A stretch of DNA of 64,000 nt, taken from positions 248,001 to 312,000 of the forward strand of contig NZ_PDIZ01000001.1 of NCBI RefSeq assembly GCF_002563635.1, read 5' to 3'. The position numbers and the translations under genes are program-made. The notes under the pieces were generated by a model. That model searched no databases. It worked only from the letters and a program-made list of their open reading frames with translations, and was not told the DNA's origin. Origin of the DNA: Bacillus sp. es.036. Its GTDB lineage: Bacteria; Bacillota; Bacilli; Bacillales; Guptibacillaceae. This document shows, piece by piece, positions 8,849-18,612 of this stretch. Each line of letters opens with the position of its first letter. Positions within the stretch are counted from its first letter, which is position 1.

Positions 8849-10036
8849 TTAAAGCTTTACTTTAAGTTCCTGGAGTCCACGCAGTAAAAACATATTGCGC
8901 CATTTCGGATCTTCAGCCAGCTGAATGGCAGGAAAGGCTTGAAGTAACTTTTGATAAGCAATTTTCCCTTCCAATCTAGCAAGAGGAGCGCCGAGACAGA
9001 AGTGAATGCCATATCCAAACGCAATGTGTGGATTTGGTTTGCGGGTAATATCGAACTTGTTAGGGTTCTCAAATTTTTTCTCATCGCGGTTGGCAGATGA
9101 AATTGACGCGAGAACCATATCACCTTTTCTAAGCTGAACTCCTTTAAATTCAAAATCCTCTTCAGCCCAGCGAGCGGTTGAGAAATCAACGGGACTATAA
9201 TAGCGAAGCGCCTCTTCAATTGCTCCCTCTATTAAAGAAAAATCATTTTGCAGTAGCTCTAGCTGATCGGGATGTTCGAAGAGCGCAAGCATGCCATTTC
9301 CAATTAAGTTCACTGTGGTTTCATGACCGGCAATAATCAATAGAAAGACCATTGAATAAAGCTCGTCTGAACTTAATTTCTCCCCATCTTCTTCGTGTTT
9401 AATGAGATTGGAAATTAAATCATCTTGTGGATCAGCTTTTCTCTTTTCAAAAAGAGAGGTGAGGTATTCGGTAAACTCCCGAACATCGTTCATAAATTCA
9501 CCTTCCATGTTATCGGAAGCAGAAACGATGGAGTTTGACCACTTTCTAAATTTATCACGGTCTTCCGTTGGAACACCAAGCAATTCAGAGATAACAATAA
9601 TAGGTAATGGAAACGCAAAATCGTCGATTAAATCAGCGCTGTTTTTTTGTTTCATCTCATCAATTAATTGATCAGCGATCGCTTCAATCCGAGGAGCGAG
9701 GTCCTTGATTGCTTTTGGGTTAAAACCAGGTTGTACCAGTTTACGTAAACGCGTGTGGTCGGGAGGATCGACATCGAGCATCATATGATGAAAAATCTTC
9801 GTTTCAAGCGGCTCTTCTTCGCTACGAGCACTTTTTGAAAAAAGTTTTGATTGATCTTTAATAAAGGAAGGACGTTTTAGTAATGCAAGGACATCGTCAT
9901 AAGTCGTAACGAGCCAGGTGTTGTTTCCATTTGAGCTTCCAATGGATGTAATAGGCTCGTCTTTACGCAAATTTTCATAGAATTCATATGCGCCTTCTTT
10001 AAAGTTTGATTGGTAAACAGTTTCAACAGATTGCAT
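8849..10036 (-). CDS. Cytochrome P450, soluble bacterial type
   Basis: 395-residue class I-type P450 monooxygenase, cytosolic, needing a separate ferredoxin and reductase. Visible are the I-helix oxygen-activation motif AGHETT near residue 235, the K-helix ExxR in EEALRYYSP, and the heme-cysteine loop FGYGIHFCLGAPLARLEG with Cys about 347. It looks like the CYP107-type group common in Bacillus; the substrate is unknown, and no redox partner adjoins it. Starts at ATG 10036 behind AAAGGAGGAACATCGT. Its promoter carries a probable TetR-family operator. Confidence 0.93.
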   Translation of the reverse strand: MQSVETVYQSNFKEGAYEFYENLRKDEPITSIGSSNGNNTWLVTTYDDVLALLKRPSFIKDQSKLFSKSARSEEEPLETKIFHHMMLDVDPPDHTRLRKLVQPGFNPKAIKDLAPRIEAIADQLIDEMKQKNSADLIDDFAFPLPIIVISELLGVPTEDRDKFRKWSNSIVSASDNMEGEFMNDVREFTEYLTSLFEKRKADPQDDLISNLIKHEEDGEKLSSDELYSMVFLLIIAGHETTVNLIGNGMLALFEHPDQLELLQNDFSLIEGAIEEALRYYSPVDFSTARWAEEDFEFKGVQLRKGDMVLASISSANRDEKKFENPNKFDITRKPNPHIAFGYGIHFCLGAPLARLEGKIAYQKLLQAFPAIQLAEDPKWRNMFLLRGLQELKVKL

Positions 10037-10072
10037 ACGATGTTCCTCCTTTAATATTCATAACCAAATGTA

Positions 10073-10125
10073 ACTGACTGGTCAGTCAACACACTTAGTA
10101 TAGAGTAAAAGGAAATGTTTCTCAA
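10073..10125 (-). promoter_or_regulatory. P450 promoter with TetR/AcrR-type operator
   Basis: On the minus strand: -35 TTGAGA (10120-10125), a 17-base spacer, -10 TATACT (10097-10102). Just downstream, across the expected start of transcription, lies the inverted repeat ACTGAC-TG-GTCAGT (10073-10086), of the type bound by TetR-family repressors in Bacillus. Repression by road-block is inferred. No TetR gene lies in the window. Confidence 0.7.
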
Positions 10126-10213
10126 CAAACAGTATGAATTGTCACACTTTTTTTGGGTTTCATAGTGATGTCGTTTTCATTTTGACAAAACGGAAACAAG
10201 TTATCGGTGTGTG

Positions 10214-10242
10214 TTGTTGAGGGGAGCGTTCAGTCTTACAAT
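10214..10242 (+). promoter_or_regulatory. Probable promoter of the FNT gene
   Basis: -35 TTGTTG, 17-base spacer, -10 TACAAT, about 50 bases before the coding start. Confidence 0.5.
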
Positions 10243-10290
10243 AATGGTAGATAATGTGAAGTATTGAACATGTGAATGGAGATGAGGGAG

Positions 10291-11127
10291 ATGGAAGAAG
10301 AAACAATCGAGAAGATTTGTACGAGTGCCATTTCGAAGCGAGATTTGCTTAAGGCGAGTATGCCTCATTACTTGCTTCGCGCGATGTTAGCAGGAGCTTA
10401 TATAGGGTTTGCCTTAGTGTTAAGCTTTACGGTTGGCCAGTTTTTCTATGAAGTTCATTCACCAGCTACCTATGTCATGACGGCACTGTTTTTTGGGATC
10501 GCTTTTATCCTCATTGTCTATGGGGGAGGGGAACTGTTTACATCGAATACAATGTATCTAACCATTAGCACTCTAAAAAAAGTAACGTCCTGGAAAGAAA
10601 CGTTTCTCATTTGGATAACGTGCTATGGTGGGAATTTCCTTGGTATTCTTCTATTTACGCTATTGCTTTACTTTAGCGGTGTTTTTCAAACCATTGGAGT
10701 GGATCATTTACTAGTAACGGTGGCAGAAAAGAAAGTGACACTTCCAACTTCTTACTTGTTTTTTAGAGCTATTTTTGCCAATTGGCTCGTGTGCTTAGCG
10801 GTGTGGTTACCGCTACGTGTGAAGGGAGATACAGCCAAGATCATTATTATGATGCTTCTTGTTTTCACTTTTTTTACATCTGGGTACGAACACAGCATAG
10901 CGAATCTCGCCGTTTTTCTTATTTCATATACTTCTCCCCATTCTGAACTGATCAACGTAGCCGGATTTATGCATAACCTTGTTCCCGTTACCCTTGGTAA
11001 TATCGTAGGAGGAGGATTCTTTGTAGGTGTACTGTTTTTCTTCTTGAACGAACCTATAAAAAGGAAGGAAATCCAGTCAAATCCAGTTTTAATCGCTTCC
11101 ACAAAAGTTTTTAATAATAAATTGTAA
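10291..11127 (+). CDS. Formate/nitrite transporter (FNT) family channel
   Basis: 278-residue six-helix channel subunit of the FNT family, normally a pentamer that conducts formate, nitrite, hydrosulfide or similar small anions. The family stretch MLAGAYIGFALVLSF and the later FTSNTMYLTISTLKK (helix 2 break region) are visible. No formate- or nitrite-linked gene adjoins, so the anion is open. GGAG at 10278-10281 is well placed for ATG 10291; an in-frame ATG at 10276 has no ribosome binding site. Confidence 0.85.
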   Translation: MEEETIEKICTSAISKRDLLKASMPHYLLRAMLAGAYIGFALVLSFTVGQFFYEVHSPATYVMTALFFGIAFILIVYGGGELFTSNTMYLTISTLKKVTSWKETFLIWITCYGGNFLGILLFTLLLYFSGVFQTIGVDHLLVTVAEKKVTLPTSYLFFRAIFANWLVCLAVWLPLRVKGDTAKIIIMMLLVFTFFTSGYEHSIANLAVFLISYTSPHSELINVAGFMHNLVPVTLGNIVGGGFFVGVLFFFLNEPIKRKEIQSNPVLIASTKVFNNKL

Positions 11128-11235
11128 AAATTCAGTTTTTCTTGTTGGAACGTGACAATAAGAGTGGTAGGTTTAAGTATAAGGGAGAGATGCTCCTCTC
11201 TACTCTCATCCAGGAGAGGAAGTGGCCGACGCTCG

Positions 11236-11436
11236 ATGAGTCAACAGCTATTAAGCAAATACACAAAAGTCTTGTATCAGGCAATGGTAGCCATTCAATT
11301 CATTAAGCAGCATAAGGAAAAGGCATGTGACATACGACAAATTTCCATACTGACAGGCTTTTCAGAAGAAGCCATATTGGAGGCGATGGAATTTGGGGAA
11401 TATGAACAGCATAATCGGCACGGAAAAGCTCTTTAA
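11236..11436 (+). CDS. Small protein resembling sigma-factor region 3 of the SigB/SigF group
   Basis: 66 residues (MSQQLLSKYTKVLYQAM...). The part IRQISILTGFSEEAILEAME has the helix-turn-helix spacing and the SEEeVLEAME signature of region 3 of the sporulation/stress sigma factors. Regions 2 and 4 are absent from both flanks in any frame. The nearest ribosome binding site, AGGAGAGGAAG, is about 13 bases from the ATG, longer than usual; the frame remains open upstream to 11152. It could be a relic of a sigma factor or a small partner protein. Confidence 0.5.
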   Translation: MSQQLLSKYTKVLYQAMVAIQFIKQHKEKACDIRQISILTGFSEEAILEAMEFGEYEQHNRHGKAL

Positions 11437-11521
11437 CAAACGATCAGGATGAGGAAGAGAGTGAGCGTCCTCCTAATGGAAGGAATGTTTTCTGTCGAGG
11501 CGTATAAGCTAATGGAAGGGG

Positions 11522-11558
11522 GAGTTACTATCAGAAATTGATTGTAACTCTTTTTTTT
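11522..11558 (+). terminator. Terminator after the sigma-like small gene
   Basis: GAGTTAC and GTAACTC pair around a 15-base loop and are followed by eight Ts. Confidence 0.85.
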
Positions 11559-11582
11559 GATGCGGAAGAGGTGAAAGAATAA

Positions 11583-12086
11583 ATGACAACGCACATCTTT
11601 TCGACAGAACGACTCGTTTTACGAAAAATGATATCGGAAGACGTGGATTCCCTTCTTGAAATTTTCTCAGATAAAGAAGTGATGAAGTACTATCCGTCCT
11701 GTAAAAATCGAAATGATACCGTGAAGTGGATTGAGTGGACATTACATCACTACAAAATCTATGGTTTTGGAATGTGGATCGTTGAAGACAAAGAAAGTGG
11801 TCAGGTGATAGGACAGTGTGGCCTTGTTCTACAAAAATTAGTTCACGGTGTTGAAGTGGAGCTCGGTTACCTTTTTGCCAAACAACACTGGGGAAAAGGG
11901 TATGCGACGGAAGCAGCTTTCGCATGTAAGAAATATGCCTTCAATGAGTTAGGGGTTTCCAAGCTTATTTCATTAATTGATCCACAAAATAAAGCTTCGC
12001 TAAAAGTAGCGAAGCGGATCGGCATGACATATGAGTGTACGGTTATAAAGTGGAATAAAGAGCTCGATCTATATGGTTGTCAATAA
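11583..12086 (+). CDS. GNAT acetyltransferase, RimJ/RimL type
   Basis: 167 residues beginning FSTERLVLRKM, the typical opening of the Acetyltransf_3 group that acetylates N-terminal amines of proteins or small molecules. The acetyl-CoA loop is HWGKGYATEAAFACKKYAF, and NKASLKVAKRIGM is the matching C-terminal motif. Start ATG behind GAGGTGAAAGAATA. Nothing nearby indicates its substrate. Confidence 0.88.
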   Translation: MTTHIFSTERLVLRKMISEDVDSLLEIFSDKEVMKYYPSCKNRNDTVKWIEWTLHHYKIYGFGMWIVEDKESGQVIGQCGLVLQKLVHGVEVELGYLFAKQHWGKGYATEAAFACKKYAFNELGVSKLISLIDPQNKASLKVAKRIGMTYECTVIKWNKELDLYGCQ

Positions 12087-12109
12087 AGTAGGAAATAGCA
12101 TTGTTATAC

Positions 12110-13773
<1,664 letters not shown>

Positions 13774-13979
13774 GTAACCACCTGCTTATTTAGAAAAGGA
13801 TGGGATAGCATTCTTAACGTCTCACTTTTTTAACATTTTTATCCGTTCTTTATAGGAGTGATCGACACGATATGGAATGGCAATAAAATACATGTGGAAA
13901 ATAAAGAGGACTTCAGGCATGAAAAAAAGAAATTTACTATGACTAACTTACTAATTTCAAAAGTGTGGTGATGCTTTCA

Positions 13980-15227
13980 ATGCTACTTACAGCCAAAAAT
14001 TTACTTTTAAATCTCTTACTTGTTTTCGCTCCGCTAAGTATTATTCAAATTCTATACTTATTGAAGCACACAAACTTTTTGAAAAAATCGTCCGGTTGGC
14101 TACTTACATTATTTCCTGGCGTAGCGATTATATTGTGTATGGTTTATCCCGTTGTTGTTGATGATAATTTCATCTTAGATTTTAGAAGAATTCCTTTTAT
14201 TCTAGGTGCATTATACGGAGGTAAGTGGGTTGCGTTTTCGTATCTCTTTATCACACTGGCCTATCGATTTACGTTAGGAGGTACTGGGTTTTATTCGACC
14301 TTGCTCTCTTTTACTCTTCTTACAATTGTTGCTTCCATCGTTTCCTCGAAATTTCTTAAATACAGTTTGAAGAAAAAACTTCTCGTTGCAGCAAGTATCG
14401 ATTTGATGGTAGGTGTATCCTCTACAATCATTTCCTTAACATTCTTTGACACGCAAATTTATACCTCTTCCTGGGTTCTTTTTAATCTGACTAGTCTTTT
14501 GGGATTGCTACTAGCCACGCTTGTCTACGAAGTTTTTCTAAATCAGTTTAAATTATTGCAGTCGGTGATGGAAGGTCAGAAGTTAGAAGTCGTCAGTCAT
14601 CTAGCTGCTAGTATTTCTCACGAAGTTCGAAATCCATTAACCGTTAGTCGAGGGTTTCTTCAGTTAATTGAAAGTGACCTTAAAAGCAAACAAACGAAAG
14701 AATATATGGAACTTGCGATAAATGAACTCGATCGAGCGACTGAAATCATTAATGATTATTTAACCTTCGCAAAACCGTTTCCTGAAAATATAGAGGAAAT
14801 TGATGTCGCAAGCGAAATCGCCTATAGTGTAAGTGTTATTACTCCTCTCGCGACGTTAAAAGATGTGACCATTACGACGAAAATCGATATGCCACCAACC
14901 ATCATTCAATCAGAAAAGCGCAAATTTCAGCAGTGTTTGATGAACATTTTTAAAAATGCGATTGAAGCGATGCCAGACGGGGGGACACTTACCGTTACGA
15001 CAAAAATAGAAAAGAAAAAGCTGGAAATTAGTATAGCGGACACGGGAATTGGTATGACGGAAGAGCAATTAAGCCGCATGGGACAGCCTTTTTTTACAAC
15101 GAAAGAAAAGGGGACAGGACTTGGAATGATGGTTTCTCATAGCATTGTCCAAGCGATGAAGGGGGAAATTATTTATGTTAGTACACAAGGTGAGGGAACG
15201 ACCGTACATCTTGTGTTTGAAATATAA
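13980..15227 (+). CDS. Sporulation-type sensor histidine kinase, KinB-like
   Basis: About 415 residues: five or six membrane helices in the first 190 residues (5TM-LytS/KinB-like sensor), a linker helix, then HisKA with the phosphorylated His in ASISHEVRNPLTVSRGF, and an HATPase domain with N-box NIFKNAIEA, G1 ADTGIGM and G2 GTGLGMM. The layout and H-box closely follow B. subtilis KinB, which feeds the Spo0F-Spo0B-Spo0A relay. No response regulator or kapB adjoins it, which fits an orphan phosphorelay kinase. GGTGAT just upstream favours ATG 13980; GTG 13965 and 13968 are alternatives. Confidence 0.88.
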   Translation: MLLTAKNLLLNLLLVFAPLSIIQILYLLKHTNFLKKSSGWLLTLFPGVAIILCMVYPVVVDDNFILDFRRIPFILGALYGGKWVAFSYLFITLAYRFTLGGTGFYSTLLSFTLLTIVASIVSSKFLKYSLKKKLLVAASIDLMVGVSSTIISLTFFDTQIYTSSWVLFNLTSLLGLLLATLVYEVFLNQFKLLQSVMEGQKLEVVSHLAASISHEVRNPLTVSRGFLQLIESDLKSKQTKEYMELAINELDRATEIINDYLTFAKPFPENIEEIDVASEIAYSVSVITPLATLKDVTITTKIDMPPTIIQSEKRKFQQCLMNIFKNAIEAMPDGGTLTVTTKIEKKKLEISIADTGIGMTEEQLSRMGQPFFTTKEKGTGLGMMVSHSIVQAMKGEIIYVSTQGEGTTVHLVFEI

Positions 15228-15300
15228 AAAATAAGGGGAAATTGAAACTTTCTTGTAAGTGATTCGTAAACAATAGAAGAAACGATTGGAGGCTATTATC

Positions 15301-15504
15301 ATGAAGAAATTTTATAAATCGACAACGAATAAGCAGTTATCAGGTGTTCTTGGAGGAGCAAGCGAAATCTTTAACATTGATGCAAGCATGCTAAGAATCG
15401 CTTATTTTGCTTTATCTCTCTTTACTTCAGGACTCTTTGTGCTCATCTATATTGCAGCAGCGATTATTTTGCCAACGGATAAGGAAGTACAAAATAATCA
15501 GTAA
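15301..15504 (+). CDS. PspC-domain membrane protein
   Basis: 67 residues: MKKFYKSTTNKQLSGVLGGA, a PspC domain (two helices, with the FNIDASMLRIAYF stretch). Members act in envelope-stress responses such as phage-shock or LiaIFSR systems. Start ATG 15301 behind TTGGAGG; an upstream in-frame ATG at 15286 has no such site. It lies 20 bases before the next small membrane protein, probably in the same transcript. Confidence 0.9.
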   Translation: MKKFYKSTTNKQLSGVLGGASEIFNIDASMLRIAYFALSLFTSGLFVLIYIAAAIILPTDKEVQNNQ

Positions 15505-15524
15505 AGGCGCGTACGGAGGATAAT

Positions 15525-15728
15525 ATGAAGAAGACTGGATTTTACAATGTCGTGGCTATGGTTAGCTCCTTTTTTCTATTTTGTACAGGGCTAATCTCTT
15601 TATTTGGGTGGATGGTGTTATTCTCTACGCCAATTTCTGCAATCTTCGCAGTCACCGGTTTTTTCGGTGTTCTGACAAATAGCTGGCAGTTGAAGAAGTA
15701 TATACAGAGTAGGTCGTATAACTCGTAA
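15525..15728 (+). CDS. Small two-helix membrane protein, unknown
   Basis: 67 residues, two hydrophobic helices (residues about 8-28 and 33-50), ending KKYIQSRSYNS. Not recognised. Ribosome binding site CGGAGGATAAT. It directly follows the PspC-domain gene and is followed by a strong terminator, so the two form an operon. Confidence 0.75.
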   Translation: MKKTGFYNVVAMVSSFFLFCTGLISLFGWMVLFSTPISAIFAVTGFFGVLTNSWQLKKYIQSRSYNS

Positions 15729-15756
15729 TACACTTCATTTATTATTGGTAAGATGA

Positions 15757-15790
15757 AAAAGAGCGATGTACTTCGATGCATCGCTCTTTT
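15757..15790 (+). terminator. Terminator of the PspC operon
   Basis: AAAAGAGCGATG and CATCGCTCTTTT form a 12-bp stem with a 10-base loop. Confidence 0.9.
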
Positions 15791-15879
15791 GTTTTGAATT
15801 ATCTAATAAAAATTAATTTCATATGAATGATACAATTAAAAAATTAGTAATCGTAAATTTGTGAAAGGAAGGATTTCTC

Positions 15880-16233
15880 ATGACCAAACATAAGATCTAT
15901 ACAATGAGTGTCGCAAGTGTCTATCCACACTATGTTACAAAGGCGAAAAAAAAAGGACGTACGAAAACAGAAGTCAATGAAATTTTCTGTTGGTTAACAG
16001 GGTATAGCCAGAAAGAGCTAGAAACTCAGCTGGAAAACAAGACAGACTTTGAGACCTTCTTTGCGGAAGCTCCTCAACTCAATCCTTCACGAACCTTGAT
16101 TAAGGGTGTCGTCTGTGGTATACGAGTGGAAGATATTGAAGAACCAACTATGCAGGAAATTCGCTATTTGGATAAGCTGATTGATGAGTTAGCAAAGGGA
16201 AAAGCGATGGAGAAGATTTTGCGGAAAGCATAA
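15880..16233 (+). CDS. DUF2200 family protein
   Basis: 117 residues matching DUF2200 over the whole length: [51 protein letters not shown], and the terminal [19 protein letters not shown]. Small cytosolic protein of unknown function. Ribosome binding site AAAGGAAGGATTTCTC. Monocistronic, with its own terminator. Confidence 0.9.
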   Translation: MTKHKIYTMSVASVYPHYVTKAKKKGRTKTEVNEIFCWLTGYSQKELETQLENKTDFETFFAEAPQLNPSRTLIKGVVCGIRVEDIEEPTMQEIRYLDKLIDELAKGKAMEKILRKA

Positions 16234-16245
16234 GGTCTATAAAAA

Positions 16246-16281
16246 AAGCGCAATTCTTTATTGAATCTGCGCTTCTTTCCT
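16246..16281 (+). terminator. Terminator after the DUF2200 gene
   Basis: AAGCGCA pairs with TGCGCTT around a 15-base loop, followed by T-rich sequence. Confidence 0.65.
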
Positions 16282-16318
16282 TTTTGTCTCTAACAAAGAA
16301 TTCGGATAGTACACTTAA

Positions 16319-16579
16319 CTAGGATTCACTTTTACTACGGGCTTTTCCCATAATAAAGCTCACGATTAACACTAAAATAATTGCTCCTATGATAGCGGGG
16401 ATAATGTTGAATCCACCAATATCTGGTCCCCAGCTACCAAGAATAAGCGTACCTAGCCACGCACCAACAAATCCAGCAATGATATTTCCTATAATTCCAC
16501 CCGGAACATCTCGACCTGTAATTGCACCAGCTAGCCAACCAATAATACCGCCAACGATTAAACTCCAAATAAACTCTAT
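16319..16579 (-). CDS. GlsB/YeaQ/YmgE-type stress-response membrane protein, probable ATA start
   Basis: 86 residues, three hydrophobic glycine-rich helices (FIWSLIVGGIIGWLAGAITG, then IIGNIIAGFVGAWLG), the GlsB/YeaQ/YmgE (transglycosylase-associated) family. The strong site AGGAGGTG sits 8 bases before ATA (16577-16579), which would begin the protein EFIWSLIVGG as in relatives. The only ordinary alternative, GTG 16586-16588, lies inside the Shine-Dalgarno sequence itself. So ATA is the likely, very rare, start. Confidence 0.85.
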   Translation of the reverse strand: MEFIWSLIVGGIIGWLAGAITGRDVPGGIIGNIIAGFVGAWLGTLILGSWGPDIGGFNIIPAIIGAIILVLIVSFIMGKARSKSES

Positions 16580-16705
16580 CGGAAACACCTCCTACATACA
16601 AAATCCTTCTGTATTGTTTTATCCTAAAAATGTAATTCTATCCTTAATCATAAATTCCTCATGGGGTGTCTCGATAAAGCCATAATCGAATAGGAGAACT
16701 AAAAA

Positions 16706-16746
16706 AACCGTATCTCATTCCCAGGGGGATAAAGACACGGCTTTTC
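16706..16746 (-). terminator. Terminator of the RsbR-like gene
   Basis: On the minus strand GCCGTGTCT and AGATACGG pair imperfectly before a run of seven Ts. Confidence 0.65.
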
Positions 16747-16765
16747 ATATACAATCACATAGGGA

Positions 16766-17611
16766 TTAATCTCTTGTTAACGTTGCTTCCGAAGAAATAG
16801 CCTGAGCAAGGTTAGATGTAATGCGTATTTCACCAAAATCAATTCCAAGCTGAACGGCCGTTTGCGCTATTTCAGGGCGAATACCGGATAAGGTTGCCGT
16901 TACTCCAATTAATTTGAGTCCTGTGATTAACTGGAATATTTGCTGCGCGACTCTTGTGTCAACAAGGTAGACCCCCGACAAATCAATGAAAAGGTGGTCA
17001 ACTCGTTTCGTTGTACAACCTTCTAGCGTATTTTCGAAAATAGCTGTTGCTCGATCTGAATCGATGTCACCAACAAGTGGAAGAAGCGCCTTTCCATCTG
17101 GAAGGTCGATTAGCGGGGAGCTAAGTTCATTAATCGTTTGCTGCTGTTCCTCAATGCGAGCATTTAAATGCTTAGATTTTTCCTCTACGACACGCGTCAT
17201 CACAACATCAACCGCTTCAATGATGGCGTATTTCCAGATATCAAGACTTTTTTGTGACACGAGGTCTTCCGTTGTTTTGGAATACTCTTCGATAAAATCC
17301 ATGTATTGTTCACGTACGCGCTGGAATTCTTTCATAATAAGATGAGTAGGCGTATTTAAGTGTTCAGGATCCCGTCCAATTTCCTGAACCCAATCAACAA
17401 ATTCAGCAAAAAAAGCGCTTTTCTCCATTATGAATATTTTGCATAAGTGCTGATGAAACTCGAAATTTTGTGATTTTAATTCACGAATAACTTCAGGATC
17501 AGTTGAGGCATAGACGCCCGTTCCACTCTTGTCTAATGACGCATACCAATCTTCAGTTAGCTGTTCTGCTTTCGTTAATAAAAATTGATGAAGTTCTTTG
17601 TTACGTTGCAT
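16766..17611 (-). CDS. RsbR-type stressosome protein (STAS domain)
   Basis: 281 residues: an all-helical, globin-like N-terminal sensor (about 1-150), a linker with EEQQQTINELSSPLIDL, and a C-terminal STAS domain (about 165-275). It matches the RsbRA-RD co-antagonists that, with RsbS and RsbT, form the stressosome controlling sigma-B. The Thr of VYLVDTRVAQQI aligns with the RsbT-phosphorylated Thr of RsbRA (Thr205), and ATLSGIRPEIAQTAVQLGID is the conserved STAS end. No rsbS or rsbT lies nearby, as is usual for the paralogues YojH, YqhA and YkoB. Confidence 0.9.
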   Translation of the reverse strand: MQRNKELHQFLLTKAEQLTEDWYASLDKSGTGVYASTDPEVIRELKSQNFEFHQHLCKIFIMEKSAFFAEFVDWVQEIGRDPEHLNTPTHLIMKEFQRVREQYMDFIEEYSKTTEDLVSQKSLDIWKYAIIEAVDVVMTRVVEEKSKHLNARIEEQQQTINELSSPLIDLPDGKALLPLVGDIDSDRATAIFENTLEGCTTKRVDHLFIDLSGVYLVDTRVAQQIFQLITGLKLIGVTATLSGIRPEIAQTAVQLGIDFGEIRITSNLAQAISSEATLTRD

Positions 17612-17903
17612 GCAAATATGCTCCTCTCGACACCTAAATTCGTTCTTATTTTAGTAGTGTGTATCATTTCATCCACTCATATATGCGTCCATGATGATGG
17701 CATCTTTTAGGTGGGAACAGTATAACAGCGACAGATAGTCACTACCTTTACATATGTTATAAAACCATTATAACAACCTTTTACAAAATCCACGAACTTA
17801 ATTACGTTTTTGAAAATAACAATTGTGTAACAGGCCGAAAGTTGAGAAGTAAAAAGGGGAGAAGATCCATTTTAAAATGAAGGAAAAATGACACCAGAAC
17901 TGT

Positions 17904-18182
17904 TCAACCATGTGTTGAGGTAACGGTAGTAAAAGGTGATTTTGATAATGTAAGGCAGAGCTTTGTTATGGCAATAGAAAGGTGTTTTTCTCTGCTAAGG
18001 ATACTTGGAGAATACCAGATCGTGTGGAAAAGATGGGTAATGATTTGCTCATGATCGTTAGGATCTGTCCCGGAATTTGTGAGTAGGTGTGAAAGGTGAA
18101 GAATATACGTATCATACAATTCATTCAATGAGCTTTGATCTTTCTCGACTAGTCGTTGAATGATCTGTTTCTGAGTTTCCAT
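17904..18182 (-). CDS. Stand-alone ECF sigma region-2-like small protein
   Basis: 92 residues. QIIQRLVEKDQSSLNELYDTY at the N-terminus resembles the start of ECF sigma factors (region 2), and HEQIITHLFHTIWYSP resembles the region 2.2/2.3 part (usually EDVVQEvFlkIW). Region 4, which binds the -35 element, is missing: the frame ends after another 30 residues. Ribosome binding site AAGGAGAACCGAC before ATG. Could be a truncated relic or a small RNA-polymerase-binding protein. The 290 bases upstream of the RsbR-like gene (17612-17903) hold no other gene. Confidence 0.5.
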   Translation of the reverse strand: METQKQIIQRLVEKDQSSLNELYDTYILHLSHLLTNSGTDPNDHEQIITHLFHTIWYSPSILSREKHLSIAITKLCLTLSKSPFTTVTSTHG

Positions 18183-18612
18183 GTCGGTTCTCCTTATTTT
18201 GTAAGTGGTAGTTTTTTCAATACCCCACCTTAATTATTTCAAACTAATAATTCTCGAATTAAAGATATTATCAGATGTAGAAAAATACAAAAGTAAATAT
18301 CGGGGATCTATGCCATTAACATAAGCGACTGAATTTTCTTGCTTTTTGGATGGGCGTATTGGTATAGTTAAATTGGAGATGAGTGGAAAGGGGACTGTGA
18401 ACATGTGTGGACAAATCCTGTAAACGTTGAACAATTGATTAGCCTATTTAAAACGATGGGATAGGTCTGTCAATGTAACGAAGACAGGAGGTTCACCACG
18501 TTCATGATTGATTAAACGAACTTGACAGCTACCTGAAGAAGGTTCTGTCATTTTTTATGATCATCTCCTTTCACGAGTGTGCGGGTGTTCCTTCATAAGG
18601 GAGGAAGAAAAC
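18183..18612. other. 430-base intergenic region with a terminator and a possible gene relic
   Basis: No full gene. At 18403 AAGGGGA precedes ATG TGT GGA, and the frames just after read MCGQI then, one base shifted, VNVEQLISLFKTMG before stops; this faintly recalls the start of SRAP (YedK/HMCES) proteins, MCGR... A good terminator stands at 18523-18556 (TGACAG..CTGTCA plus ACCT/AGGT and six Ts), although nothing intact precedes it. Confidence 0.4.
18523..18556 (+). terminator. Orphan terminator
   Basis: TGACAGctACCT and AGGTtCTGTCA form a two-part stem followed by six Ts. Confidence 0.75.

Noticed and set aside
8857-9219. 120-codon minus-strand frame inside the P450 region
   Set aside because: Same strand but different frame from a complete P450 gene with all motifs.
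11509-11925. 138-codon minus-strand frame
   Set aside because: Shadow of the RimJ/RimL-type acetyltransferase.
18234-18434. 66-codon minus-strand frame in the 18.2-18.6 kb intergenic region
   Set aside because: No ribosome binding site and no recognisable features.
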